A stretch of DNA of 64,000 nucleotides from Vesta saturnalis (taxonomy: Eukaryota > Arthropoda > Insecta > Coleoptera > Lampyridae). How positions within the stretch are numbered: position 1 is the stretch's first letter; each line of letters opens with the position of its first letter. Of the stretch, positions 10,534 to 22,395 are shown piece after piece. The translations under genes and the position numbers were made by a program. Where the stretch lies: contig JARFJB010000821.1 of NCBI GenBank assembly GCA_036346205.1, positions 2,224,222 through 2,288,221 of the forward strand. Direction: 5' to 3'. The notes below the pieces were generated by a model. The model searched no databases. It saw nothing but the letters and a program-made list of their open reading frames with translations, and was not told the origin of the DNA.

Positions 10534-11516
10534 ATGTCAGAGGAAGTAATATCCTGTACACCTCCTGAACTCCGAGCAGCTGCTCTGGCCACGCTTGAAA
10601 ATTTACTACCCGAGACCTCAAAAGACAGGTACAATAAGGCATACACCAATTTCAAAACATGGTGTAATGAGAAAAATGTGACCAAAGTGAAAATGTTTTA
10701 TTAGCGTACTTTAAACAAAAATCGTTAAAAGTACCATAAAACTAACAGATAACATGGATATATCGAAATTGTAAAATTAGTGGCGTTTTTGAAACGCCAA
10801 AACTTTGGCTACAAACCCAAAAAATCATTGGTATTAGATATATCTCAAGTCAATACATTTTTGAAAGAAGCGCCAGCATTTATTGCCATAAAAGTAAGTA
10901 CATATAGCCAGTTTTTAATCTCGTTATTCATGTATAAAATTATAGGCTGCTTCAATTATGGGTGTTCCGGGGGTTTGTAGAGGTGATGAGCTTACAAAAA
11001 TGAGTATCCAGGATTTGAAGGTAAATGACTTTATTGTTGTTGTTAACATTCCCTGACTCAAAAACTGGGGTTGCTAGGAGGTTCATCATTGAACCGAACT
11101 AGATTTGCACTCTTAAAAGGTACCTTGCAATGTGGCGTTCAGAGCAACGTTTATTTTTAAGCGTACGAAATGGCAAGGTAACAAAGCAGCCAATTGGACA
11201 CAACACATTCGGTACAATGCCTAAAAAAATTGCGGAATTTTTGAAATTGGAAAATCCTCATCTTTATACTGGACATTGCTTCCGTAGAACGTCCTCTACT
11301 GCACTTGTTTTGCGCGGTGGTGATATTTTAGATCTGAAGCATCACGGGAGCTGGAGATCGTCAAATGTGGCCGAGGGGTATGTTGAGGACTCCATAGAGG
11401 GGAAAAGAAAAATAGCTAAAATGGTACAGTCATCAGAACCAGGCGATCTTTGGTATCGACATCCACAATTTCTTCAGAGATACTGGAATTACATTCCAAA
11501 ATTGTACAAATTGTAA
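10534..11516 (+). pseudogene. Crypton-type tyrosine recombinase, copy B (best preserved)
   Basis: Crypton elements use a tyrosine recombinase to move as DNA circles. From ATG 10534 the reading is MSEEVISCTPPELRAAA, then RYNKAYTNFKTWCNEK, a frame break near 10690, AYFKQKSLKVP, and FLKRQNFGYKPKKSLVLD. A 52-bp GT-AG intron (10894-10945) joins AIK to AASIMGVPGV. All five catalytic positions can be read: Arg in CRGDEL, Lys in the DSKTG region, HxxR in GHCFRR, His/Trp in HHGSW and Tyr in VAEGY. The C-terminal 128 codons (11130-11516) are open to TAA. Stops or shifts near 10702, 10730, 11053 and 11099 make it a pseudogene. Spliced length would be near 310 residues, in the family range. It resembles insect Cryptons; a phage or retrotransposon (DIRS/Ngaro) recombinase is less likely because no reverse transcriptase is nearby. 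Confidence 0.85.
10894..10945 (+). other. Spliceosomal intron in Crypton copy B
   Basis: GTAAGTA donor at 10894 and TTATAG acceptor ending 10945. Removing it restores the reading frame from AFIAIK to AASIMGVPGVCRGDEL, which is the block around the first catalytic arginine. Copy A has the same intron in eroded form. Confidence 0.75.
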
Positions 11517-12266
11517 TTTTAAATTTCATTTTAATTCACAGTAACATTAGTTATTAAATATACATTTAATTTTTAATTCAAACTTACCTTCCGTAGATTT
11601 CCCTGAATAATCTCATTCTAGGTACAAGCGAAATGTGGGTCAGAACTGTCATTTATTAGTTGTCATCATGAGGTAAATAGACCAGGCATTGCCATAATGT
11701 CCGACCGAAGAATAGACAGCCAATCAAATGTTTAGCAAGAATGTAGCGCCATATTTAAATGCAGAATTAGTCACACTGTGACAAAAAATGCAAACAAAAT
11801 TAAACAATTTATAATATATAATACAAAATTATAATAACCATAAACTAATAAAAATATATAATTCTTAATAAATTGACGAAAAAAAATCAATTTCTATATC
11901 GATTAGTGAGTTTTAATATTTTGGTATGCTAAGGTTGTATTAGGTTATGATTTAGAAATGCTGCCATGTTGCTTTTTGTATTTTGGATAAACTTCTGATT
12001 GGACGAGAGGAAAATGACTACTGCGCATCTTTGGGATTGCTACACCTGTCTTATTACATCATTGTTGGTACAGTTGTCAGCATAATAAAAATATCAATTC
12101 CATTACACACCTAGGTGTGCAAATGATACTTTCAAACCCCAAATGAAGTGAGCAATGCCTACTTTTCTAACCGGCCCAGAGAAAAAGAATAAAATAATTA
12201 GAACGTTTTGCAAATAATGCAACCATAACAACGCTCATAAATTAGCAAACTGGTACAGGCTCAATT

Positions 12267-12930
12267 ACACGGCGCTAGCTACTAGCCGGCGAATTTACTC
12301 GCTGATCGTAAACTAGCTCCGTGTCATCTAATCACTAGCAAGACTTGCAGATTGCGAGTGGAGTTGAAAGCCGGTCTACTTTACTCGCTACTCGTCGGCA
12401 TTTGAGCGAGCGAGCTAGTAAATTAGATGTGTGTCATCACTGTTGCTAGTGAAAAAGGGGCAAGTCAGTGGTGGCAGAAATGTCAAAGGACTTGGTTATA
12501 GCCTGAGTTCTAGTTTTATGTAAAGTTATTAAAAACGAGTTAATACGAACAGAAAATGAGAAAAAGAAACTTCGTCGAAGAAAAGTGTGGGTGAAACCGT
12601 GGATAGGAAGACGATTAAGTTATGATGCATAAAACACTTTACTGAAAGAGCTGAAGAATGAAGATGCTACAGCATATAGTTGCTATAGTCTTTATCCATG
12701 ATGTTCCACAACAAAGGGTATTGGTGGTATATTTCAAGAAACAGAACAATATTATTCGCGTTCCACTTCATTATAGTAAACAAACAGGAAACTGACAAAT
12801 TTGCAATCAAAACAACACACGTGGTTTCTACTCGCCAGCTAGTTGGCTAATGAGAGTGTGGGAAGCTTTTAATGTCATCGTCAACTAGCGCACTCGCCGG
12901 TGAGTAATTAGTCGGCTAGTAGCTAGAGCA
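12267..12930 (+). mobile_element. Internally deleted PIF/Harbinger element, copy B
   Basis: Ends are imperfect inverted repeats of about 35 bp (left GCGCTAGCTACTAGCCGG, right GTCGGCTAGTAGCTAG). Inside, 12557-12690 reads KKLRRRKVWVKPWIG, then NTLLKELKNEDATAYS after one stop; this is the conserved start of one branch of Harbinger transposases. The rest of the gene is deleted, so it would have depended on transposase from elsewhere. It belongs to a different Harbinger branch from the relics at 900-1363 and 2181-2640 (WVKPWI against WVHDIN). Confidence 0.75.
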
Positions 12931-13054
12931 AACGCCAAATACGAATACACCTGCACAGAAACCGAATATTGCATTAAAAAGAAATGGAATAATGTATTTG
13001 TAATCCACAGTAATATGTATTAATATAATATATTGATTTAGTTAGTTGTTTATA

Positions 13055-14242
13055 ATGGGTGATGCGAGTACATCGTCTAATAGTACATCAAACATTCCAA
13101 CAAAGAAGCGGCGTGTCTTATCGCAGGATGCCCGCGAAATTATTTGGAATGTTTATCAGTTTCATAAAAATATGAATGAAGGTATGTCATTATTGTACGA
13201 TTAACATGTGTCAGTTTTTTCACGATTACATTTCTTTACAGTTAACGTTCTTGATATCGTTGTGAAGCAACTGGAGTATCTAAAAGTACCGTTGTTAGAA
13301 TTATTAGCGAAGGGAGTGCAATTCAACGTGGTGAAATAGAACCGTTCAAGACTTCTAATAAAAGAATGAAACCGCACCAAGATCATCTGCCGATAATTGT
13401 AGGGAACAAGTCATTCGACGCATTGTACACAATTTTCATGTCACGGAGAAACGACCACCAACCGTCAATGCTCTCTATAATATTATTATTCCAACGACGG
13501 TTTAAAATGTTCAATCGGTAAAGGTCAACGTCTTATAATAGTACATGCTGGTGGTGAAATGGGATTTATCAATAATGCCTTCTTAGTTTTTAAATCGGGC
13601 TCAAAAACAGGTGATTATTACGACGATATGAACTTTCTTTATTAATTATAAACGATGGATTGAGCACCAGTTATTACCGAATTTGCTCAAAAAGTCAGTT
13701 ATTGTTATGGATAATGCAAGTTATCACAACACGTTAGCAGTTAAACATCCAACTTTTAGCAGTAAAAAAAATGGAAAATGATAACTTGGTTATAAGAACG
13801 AGGTATCGTACATAATGAATCCCAAACAAAAGTGGAGCTGTATGATTTAATAAAATGTAATAAACTGAGCTACACGGAATATTCAATTGATGCTATATTT
13901 GCGAAACATGGACACTCTGTATGTCGACTACCTCCATACCACCCGGAGCTAAATCCGATAGAAAAAGTATGGGCCATTGTAAAAGCTTGGGTGGCATCGA
14001 GAAACACAACTTTTAAATTAGCCAATGTTGAAAAACTAACTCGTGAAAAGTGTTCCATGGATTTGGAGAGCCACTGGCAAGAAGTGTGCCGTCATGTTAA
14101 AGAAATTGAAGAGGAATACATTAATAAAGGGTATATTATGGGTGTCGTTTGTGAGGAATTGATTATACGTAGGAGTGGAGATTCGTCAGATGAATCTGAT
14201 TTTATATCAGATTATGATAACGAAGAAATAAGTATAGAGTAA
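13055..14242 (+). pseudogene. Tc1/mariner-related transposase of DD82E type, family 1
   Basis: Exon 1 (ATG 13055) gives a basic N-terminus and LSQDAREIIWNVYQFH; a 60-bp GT-AG intron (13182-13241) follows. Exon 2 gives ATGVSKSTVVRIISEG, a helix-turn-helix, then after a deletion near 13485 the catalytic domain: GKGQRLIIVHAGGEMGF, a KSGSKTGDY block, VIVMDNASYHN (second catalytic Asp) and RLPPYHPELNPIEKVW (catalytic Glu). Counting codons between that Asp and Glu gives 82 residues, far from the 34 of classic mariners and equal to the spacing reported for the DD82E (Sailor) group. The first catalytic Asp lay in the deleted part. The final 136 codons (from 13832) are open and end in an acidic tail. 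Frameshifts and a stop near 13805 disable it. Confidence 0.8.
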
Positions 14243-17200
14243 TTGTGTAATATTTTATTGCATTTATATTGTTAATTTCACATTAGACATGTGTTGTTCA
14301 TGTTCTTAGATATGTTTCTAAGGCACTTTAACTTCTTAAACACTTTTTAAACACTTAGTCTATGATCTACCAATATAACGTCTTCGTACCATAACCCTTT
14401 TTATAGTTCGCAGAGTTTGTATGCATTGTACCAATTATTATACATGTTCTACACATTAGGATTATTGTACTTCATGTAATCAATATCTGTTATGTGTTTA
14501 ATTGCTTAATTAGATTGATTTATATGTGAAATTTCTTATTTATGTTTAACACACTAATATGTATCGTGTTGACCTTTTTAACATACTACTGCCATGGTTC
14601 AATGCTTTTATGAATACAACGTCATTGCGCAAATCCCATAAAACCTGTTTTGTTGTATAAAAACCATCTGTTTATATTCGTATACTATATTTTCCTCATA
14701 ACAAATTATAAAACTTCTTCAACTTTATTTGAACTTGCATACTATCTAATATTTGAATTCGATAAAGCTCTACCCCCTCTATTACACCTATTTATAACCA
14801 TCGCAGCATAAAACTGTTTAGACACGAATTATTTACCCTTAGAACTGTGGTTAATAATTAAAATGTGAATTACTACATTTCCGAGTAAATTTATGAACAA
14901 GTAACATAACCTTATATTTCACTTTTCATAATTAATTAAATGGTTTTTTTTGTTTAAATTGTCCTAATTATAAAATATAAACATCATAATTAAGAGGTTA
15001 TTAACTAAAAAATGTACAAAACGCAACTTTTACTTTTCTTAAAAAAACTAATATTTTCCGGTTGAATAGTACACGGTCACGTGATTTTTTTCGCGCAGCT
15101 TGGTGCCTTAAAAGTAAAAAAGCCTAAGTGCAAAAGTGAAACTTTTACTCCATATCCGAGAAGTAAAGCTTTTACCTTTGAAATTTAGTCATAAAAGTGT
15201 CACTTTTGTGACGTTTGCGGATAAATATAATTATTAAGATCATATACACTCTGTTATAATTTTTGTGAGTACCTACTTCAAATTGAACGCGTATCTTTTA
15301 CATTCTTATCCCCTTACCTCTATACATCGCGACACTAGTAATAAAATGATTATCTTTAAGGAATTTCATTGTAATGAAACACTTAATGGATTTAGAACTT
15401 TAAACACTTATCCAAATAATCCTTGAAGTAGTTCAATTCCATACGGGAAGACACAATCCGTGTTAAGATACGATTATTAAAGTTCGGTTATCTACCTAAG
15501 AGTTGCTTTATCTACAATTATTTATCAGGTACATAAACAATGATTTGGTTTTTTTTGTATTCTTGATAAAGCTACAATATTTACCAGATGTGGTTGAAAA
15601 ATTTTACTGAAATAATCAGATGCCCAGACAGATAAACTCCAGTGGCGCACTGGTGTAAACATAATAAGGATTGTTTATTGTTTCCTATAATTTATATTTT
15701 CTAACACTATACTGCACTGGTCTGTTTATCTAGTAATCAACAATAACGAAGTGCATACATATCGAACTTCACGTAACTAAAACTTTAAAAGTAAAAACTA
15801 CACCGTATGTCACTGTATTCTTAAACATTTTAAATGGATTATCCTTAGTTGTTTAGATGACCGCCTCACTCATTTGCAGAGGTTATATTTAAATAAACGA
15901 TTTATACCCAAAATTATTTTGTAATATTATATTCAGGATATCTGAAATGGACTTTAGTCAAATATACTTTGAAGTGTCCCTGTTATAGCCCACGTATTAA
16001 AAATCTCTAATAATATTAATCCAATTAGTTTAGATTATAGTATGCACAAAGGAAAAATTTAATGTAGAATATCAACGCATAATATCATGTAACTTGCAGC
16101 AGATTAGATTGCTGTAATATTTATTTAAGGTAAAAAGTATTGTTTCACACCATTTCAGCGTGTAACTTCGAGTTCCCGTTAATTAAACTTATTAATTTGT
16201 TTTAATGATACAGCGAGTACGCAACTGCGGACTTCATTTTTACGAATAGGCCGTCTAGCTAGATGGTAACGTTTGTTTTGAAGAAGAGTGAATCGGATTG
16301 AGACGTGGGCTTCCACCTAGTGGTCACGAATAATACGAACCGGTGGATTTGACAGACACCTCGTCGCGCCTATTAACTTATTTTATGAGTAGGTTTTATC
16401 AAAATTACATTTTTACTATCGTGGGATTTTTATTTCTACTTCAGATTTCGCTTCCGCTGATTGTTGATTATGTGTTGATTTGCGTGTCGACTGGCAAAAC
16501 GTTTATCTTTAGATTCTGGTGCATTTATGGTCTACTGTAGTTATAGATTTTTAAGTTTATCTAACTGACGGTATATTGAGTTACAATCGGGATGTTGTCT
16601 GGTATCTCTTTGTATCAACGGTTTCTTTTTGCACCAGAAGCAAAGCAATTGATCTTGTTTGTACAGATCAGGAGCAGCTGATCAATTCCGTATGTCGACG
16701 AAGACAATAAAATAAAGAGAGATGAATAATCCATAAATCATACTGAATGTGGCAACACAGTGTTACAATAATTTGCGCATAACCTCATGAAAACTTTGAT
16801 AATTTTGTTTGATTGTACAAACATAACCTAAAATTATAAGGAAGCAGCTATTTTCCGCAGGGTAATAATATAATCATTTACTCAATTGGTTGAAGAGTTG
16901 CGAAGATTAGATAGTAATGGAAAGTAGGGGGATGGTCGCTTCCGTACGAGATGATTGACTTCAAAACTTGGAACGGTGAAGACGTTCTGGCGTCGCAAAG
17001 ATAACTTCTCATTGTTCATTCCGGTTGACAAGCAAAGTTTACCAAAATACCTGTTTTCACGTTAAGTAGATTTTCTACATAAAGTTTCAAGCGTGTTCCG
17101 GAAAATTATACTCTGATGAGAACAATTTTTGTTCTAGCGTTTTTTTTTTGGTGAATGTTCGTATACAAGATTTGTTCTGTTAGTGCCTATTTCTTAATGC

Positions 17201-17470
17201 TGGTGTAATTACGCCTTGTGCGGTTATCGATAAATATCTGTACGAGAAAGGAGTTATCTGCGCGCCGATTTTTAGCCAATACTTTTGTGTAATACGATAA
17301 AACGATATGTTACGGGTAAAGTTAGATTAACGGTTAAAACTAGGTTTACTCGGGTAATCCTAGTTTTAACGAGGAAACACGGGTAATGTCCGAAATAATA
17401 GGTATAGGAAAAACTATTTTCGGTTTTTTGCCACGAGGTGGTGCTGATGGCAGTATTGCCCAAAACAGTA
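14243..17470. other. Gene-free AT-rich stretch
   Basis: No convincing ORF, RNA gene or TE domain. Visible structure is limited: runs of AAAGT/ACTTTT near 15090-15200, and a hairpin at 17333-17370 (annotated separately). The 65-codon ORF at 16343 is hydrophobic but has no family features. This is the longest stretch of the left half without identifiable elements and could hold unrecognised old repeats. Confidence 0.5.
17333..17370. repeat. Perfect 12-bp hairpin
   Basis: GTTAAAACTAGG (17333-17344) and CCTAGTTTTAAC (17359-17370) are exact complements around a 14-nt loop that itself continues partial pairing (TTTAC / GTAAT). It lies about 200 bp upstream of the mariner start codon and could be part of that element's end or a separate small palindrome. 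Confidence 0.6.
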
Positions 17471-17573
17471 ATCTTTGAATGAGCGCGCTCGATAACCAAT
17501 ATTTCAGGTGACATTTTGTTTGTCGACAGCGTTGTTTTTGGTTGTTTGTGTTAAAAGTTATAAACGTGTGAAA

Positions 17574-17760
17574 ATGAGTGAAATCCGCTATGTTATACTT
17601 TTTAACTATAAAAAACGCAAACCTGGTGCAAAAAACATGCAGAAAAATCTGTGCAGTTTACGGCGAGGGTGCTGTTTCGGAACGTGCTGTACAACTTTGG
17701 TTTAATCGATTCCGTTCTGGAAATTTCGACGTGAAAGATTGTTACACGTCCAAACCGCAC
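17574..17760 (+). pseudogene. mariner transposase, N-terminal HTH fragment
   Basis: ATG 17574 opens MSEIRYVILFNYKK, then after a frameshift near 17630 the typical mariner helix-turn-helix reads KICAVYGEGAVSERAVQLWFNRFRSGNFDVKD. These correspond to about residues 1-60 of the usual 340. The reading breaks at VKD, and the continuation of the same gene is found about 2.2 kb downstream at 19956, so something of that size appears to have been inserted. Confidence 0.85.
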
Positions 17761-19950
17761 TAGGCGTCGTGTATACTTACCGAAATAAGCGGGTTGCCAA
17801 GCCAGCTACAGTGGAAATGGGCATGGTCGATATAAGGTAATGATTGAAAAGTAGTTCAAACACCTTACACTTACCATTAATCTACAACATTAATCCTATC
17901 TGGCTGTGGAAGTTAGGATTGCAGCCTACTCAGTAAAATCATTCACGATTCAAATTCAATCACACTTCAAAATAAATTGATCCAAAAGATTAAGAAAAGT
18001 CTGAAATACACGGGTCGTCATAAACTTATTGAACACACCCTGTACAAATGAAAATTCCCAAATCTTAAGACGTTAACTTGAATACTTTTTAAGTATCCTT
18101 CGTATACCTGCAAATTTATATTACTAACTGTCATAAAACTTGGATAATTAGAACATAGAGCGGTTAGTGCTTGTATCATCAATAATATCGTTATATTTTA
18201 TTACTACTTTATCTTTAAAATCGTATTTAGACATTCATTAATAGGTTTAAACTTTAAAATACTGATAAAATCTGTATATTTAATTGCATGAAACGTTTAA
18301 AAAAAATCATAAGTACTAATTGTTAGTTAGTGAATTCTGCATTAATATTTCCAAAGCTAAAATGAAATCTTGTGATCGATCTGATTCATTAGCAATTTCC
18401 AATCGATCCTTAAATTCGACAAATATGCAAAGACTAATTTCACTTATCAGAGGTGCAACAATTAGGCACACAATTGACACAAATAAACGACATATAATAA
18501 ATTAAACAGTGGATATATTTGACAAATTATGAATAATACACGTGGTTTAAAAACACCAAACACATAAATACGTTAAGACCAAAATTACCCAATTCCTAAA
18601 ACTAAAAACAACAAAAGAATTAAAGTTCGATTACCTTTTTTTTCTTTGAATGAACCGTAATTAATGCAACAATAAAAAAAATGTACTTAAAAGATAATCG
18701 TACTTGCTTTGGTTCAATAAAATTTAAATCTAATTCTTGCATATTACATTAGTTAATCCCTTTTACGGTGCGGTAGTTGTAGTCCACATGAACTGCTTCG
18801 GTAATCCTTTTTTTTTAATTCTTAGATGCACTATGAACAAAGCACAAGAGGTAGCCGTATATTCGCCCTGCGCACTCGGCTGTAGTACTCACTAACGCAG
18901 TGTCTATGGTTTGTTCACTCGCATACCGGGTATAGGGGCTCTTTAGCCTAACATCACATTACCTTATACTGTGATGTTTGCCCTTCAAAACGTTTACCAC
19001 AATGGAAAAATGGTTACTTCCATATACACATTAAAGTTCTTATTTGCTTTTGGTATTGCTAACGATTGTACATATTCAATGTCAATGATGATCACCAGTA
19101 TCTTAACTAAAGTTTACAAACTTTTATTTCGGCCACTTAAATGGTTACCTTCACTTTTCTTTCTAATAATATTAGGTCACGCGTCCTACAATTCAACACT
19201 AATAACAAAATATTTGCTGTGTTAACTTCTAATCTACCTAAGCACTTTTTATTTCTTGAAGAAAATCGTTAATGTTTTCCTTCAACTCGCAATATATTAC
19301 ATTATTTATTTGTGAATGTCTATACGATTTATCCCCTTATGAGTTAATGTAGCCGCTATACATGCTCTGCTAATACTATAATTTTCACAAATAAACTCTG
19401 ACACTAACCATTCTAATGGTTATCACGCGCGCGACCCTTATTCAGAGTAAAACCTCTAATCAACTAACCCGCCAATAACTAACCCCTCAATTTTGATACT
19501 CGCTTATATACCTTCTGCCCGCCATATTGCCAATACGTCACAATAAATTGGCGCTAAGATCAAAATTCACCCATCACAACTGAGTATTTCGGGCAATATA
19601 TCATAAACCCACGCACTCAGACGTCTACCACCATTTCTTTAGTCCAAATTCCTCCATACACAGTAGCAAAAAGACCAGTAGTTTTACCAGTGCCGTATCA
19701 ATAAAAATTTACTCACAACATTATTTCTCAACCCAATTTAACGCTTTCAACACGATAATCTTTCTACAGCATTCAAGTATTCCTTCACACGATAACCAAT
19801 GCCTCACTAAATTCCAGTGGCTTATCAATTACACCAACTTACATTACGCACACACAAAAAAAATCTTTTCATGCAAACTCACTTCAGCTACATTCAAAAC
19901 ACGTCATATACGTTATCAAAATACTACAAATACACGGTGCATCAAAATAA
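17761..19950. other. About 2.2-kb insertion splitting the mariner gene, identity unknown
   Basis: This stretch lies between the two halves of one mariner reading: VKD at 17745 and Q-P-V-T-E-K-T-D at about 19976, which should be adjacent in the protein. No ORF with known domains was seen on either strand, and I found no convincing terminal repeats or target duplication at the joints. It may be an old non-autonomous element or LTR-type relic. An ACACCCTGTACA motif at about 18034 resembles mariner ends. Confidence 0.45.
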
Positions 19951-19955
19951 CCTTA

Positions 19956-20565
19956 CATGGTACACCTGGCCCAGGTCAGCCAGTCACTGAAAAAACCGAT
20001 GAAATTCTGCAACTGGTGGAATTAGACCGTCATTAAAGTACTCAAAGCATCACAGATGCACTAAACATCGATGAAAAAGCAGTTTGAAATCATTCAAAAA
20101 AGGCTGGCTACACAAAAGCTCTTGATGTTTGGGCGCCACACAAATTAACGCAAAAAAATTAATGGATCGAATTTTCATCAGTGAAATGTTGTTAAAACGC
20201 AATGAACTCAACCCATTTATCAAGCAACTTGTAACGGGCAATAAAAATGTATATGATACGAGAATAAAAAACGTCACAGAACGTGGACAAAGGCCGGCGA
20301 ACCGTCACAATCGACTTCGAAGCCTGAACTGACGACATATATGGTTATGCTTTGTGTGTGGTGGGATTGGAAAGGAGTGGTTTATTATGAGGTGCTAGAA
20401 CTTGGTCACACTATTGATTCGGATCTCTACTTTGAGTAATTAATCAGATTACAGCAAGCAGTTGAAAACAAGCGGCCAGAATTGATCAATATAGAGGGTG
20501 TTGTTTTCCATCATGACAACGCCAGGCCGTACACATCTTTGATGACTCGACAAAAAAAGATTTTA
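19956..20565 (+). pseudogene. mariner (DD34D-like) transposase, middle part
   Basis: Readable blocks, in order, are GQPVTEKTDEILQLVELD, ITDALNIDEKAV, GYTKALDVWAPHKL, LLKRNELNPF-like, IDFEA with ALCVWWDWKGVVYYEVLE, HTIDSD, RPELI and VVFHHDNARPYTSL. The first catalytic Asp region is damaged; the second Asp is present in the FHHDNARP motif near 20515. The last catalytic block (PHPPYSPDLAPSDYHLF in relatives) is missing, as the coding sequence ends soon after 20565. Many stops and shifts are present. It is the continuation of the fragment at 17574-17760. Confidence 0.85.
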
Positions 20566-21695
20566 GGTTTATTATTTAAACTACACATCATGTATTATAT
20601 GTTTTTGTAAAGATTACAAAATTTCCAATCAAACGAAAGAAAAATATAGTGTTTCTGTTAAAAAACCATAAGTTTTATTTATAGCTAAAAATTGACAGCT
20701 TACAGCAAAAATACGACTACGCCACTGCATTCTACGTAGAAAGCTGTATAAAAACCAATTTTTACCTTTGCCATACATTAAAGGATAACGGAGATACAAG
20801 GGGGGTCCCAAATACAATATTTTCAATTTCGTCCTTTATCTCAGAAATGTAGCGGGCTATGTAAGTTTTGTTTATACCAGCGTTCTTTTCACAAAAAATT
20901 AGCACGGTATTGTGAAAACCGCAACTCTGTATCTTTAATCGTAAGTGAGATACCCCGAAATATCATCGAAAATGGGACACACTGTACATTCTAAAATAAT
21001 ATAAATTAAAATTACACTACAATTAAAATCACGTCTAAACTAAGGACGATTTTATTGTTTGTATTATTGTGAAAGATTTTACTGCTTCGTTTATCGTGAA
21101 ATAGAATGGCATTGGTTATGTTCGATTGGAATGTGTCAAAGGGATTTCCCACTCCCAAATCTATAAAAATTGGTGGTTCACTATCGACGTTTAATGCAGA
21201 AAGTGTAACATACCACTGTGACAATTTAAGATGTAGAATTATTCTTTTATACTTTGCAAATAAATCAGACATCATCTGATTAGAGGCAATTATTTTACCG
21301 ATTTTTTGAGTTATCACAGATGAAATAGAATCATTTTCCGCTCTTGCTCGTTACCCCGCAACTTTACCGTCACGAAAAAAACTGGGTCTTGGCACTTAAT
21401 TTAAATGCAATTCGAGATATTGCGAACGAAAGATTAATCACAGTCACACCCATGCACGCACGCATGCATGCCCGTATTTATGGCATAAATGACTATACTT
21501 CAATACAAAAATTAGGGAGTATACAAATCTTTGCTTCAATAATTTATGATAGGAATAACAACGTAATTTGTTAAGAGATCAATAAAAGGGTTATGGAGAA
21601 ATATAAATAACATTTTTGTGCGATCGTTCATTTTTGTCAACTTACTGTCACTGTTTTGACAACCGTAGGTGGCATTTTCTGTTTAATGAGTATAA

Positions 21696-21726
21696 CTGAA
21701 CGGTAAGTAATTTACTTACCGTTCAG
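21696..21726. repeat. Perfect 15-bp inverted repeat
   Basis: CTGAACGGTAAGTAA (21696-21710) and TTACTTACCGTTCAG (21712-21726) are exact complements separated by one base. A third related motif, GAACAGTAAGTGA, follows at once. This could be the junction of two inverted element ends. Confidence 0.6.
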
Positions 21727-22141
21727 CGAACAGTAAGTGAAATTCATAGTTTACTGAAACACCTGCCAGAGTTTTGGGTATAGTATTATTTATTAATATT
21801 AAAATTAAATGTACAATTGTTACAATTGGAAATGGTAATACCGCCAGTTTCAAGAAGATTTGTATTCACAGAATGTATTGCTTGTTGAGACGTAGAAGCC
21901 ACTGGTTCTAACACTTCATCATCATGCAGAATTTTGTCGCCTTGATTAGCAGAATTTCTGACACAATTATTTTACAACTGTCACATTAACATTCAGGTTA
22001 CTAAGGAAACAATACATACGCTTGTGGCTCGGCTTGTGGTCATCTTTTAAGCAATTTTGAGATAAAATAAAATGTGTTTTGCCTACATTTTGCCATCAAG
22101 TGTATTGTTGATCGCACCAAAAATAGCATAAGCATTTCTAA

Positions 22142-22217
22142 CAGTAAGGAGTTTACCGATCTCCTCCAATATAATATAATATAAACATTATCGTCGATCG
22201 GTAAACTGTCCTTACTG
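22142..22217. repeat. About 21-bp inverted repeat with AT loop
   Basis: CAGTAAGGAGTTTACCGAT at 22142-22160 pairs with ATCGGTAAACTGTCCTTACTG ending 22217, with two mismatches, around an AT-rich loop. It may be a small palindromic element a short way upstream of the Crypton fragment. Confidence 0.55.
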
Positions 22218-22395
22218 CTCTTAATACTAATATACTATTTCAAATGTGCGTATAATGCAACTTGCGGTAAACGAATATAAGTCAATTCTTGAAATACATC
22301 TAATGTGCAACCAGACGTTAGAAAACCAATTCATGAAGGTATAACACAGATACCTACTATAATTATTTAAACATTTATATTTTATTTCATTTCAG

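Larger units (their letters stand above)
8631..13482. repeat. Large duplicated composite block, copy B
   Basis: Copy B of the block at 2853-7570, offset by about 5.8 kb and in the same orientation. Apart from the left foldback arm, it is the less damaged copy and should be used to interpret the Crypton, Harbinger and DD82E parts. Confidence 0.9.
20566..22395. other. Gene-free stretch with two hairpins and a repeat scrap
   Basis: No domain-bearing ORF. The minus-strand ORF 21317-21012 (101 codons) has no features I recognise. Near 21345-21465 a segment containing TATTGCGAACGAAAGATT and a run of CACGCACGCATGCATGC matches part of the tandem repeat field at 38.7-39.4 kb. Two hairpins (21696-21726 and 22142-22217) are listed separately. 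The phrase GGGACACACTGTACAT near 20990 looks like the end of a mariner-type element. Confidence 0.5.

Noticed and set aside
13201..13386. 61-codon minus-strand ORF
   Set aside because: Antisense to the DD82E helix-turn-helix exon.
16230..16280. tRNA or SINE head from GGCCGTCTAGCTAGATGGTAAC
   Set aside because: Resembles the GGCCGTCTAGTGGTA phrase of 25870-26110 over a few bases only; no B-box and no further similarity.
21012..21317. 101-codon minus-strand ORF as a gene
   Set aside because: No recognisable domain, no splice or start context, low-complexity surroundings, and the plus strand is clearly repeat-derived nearby.
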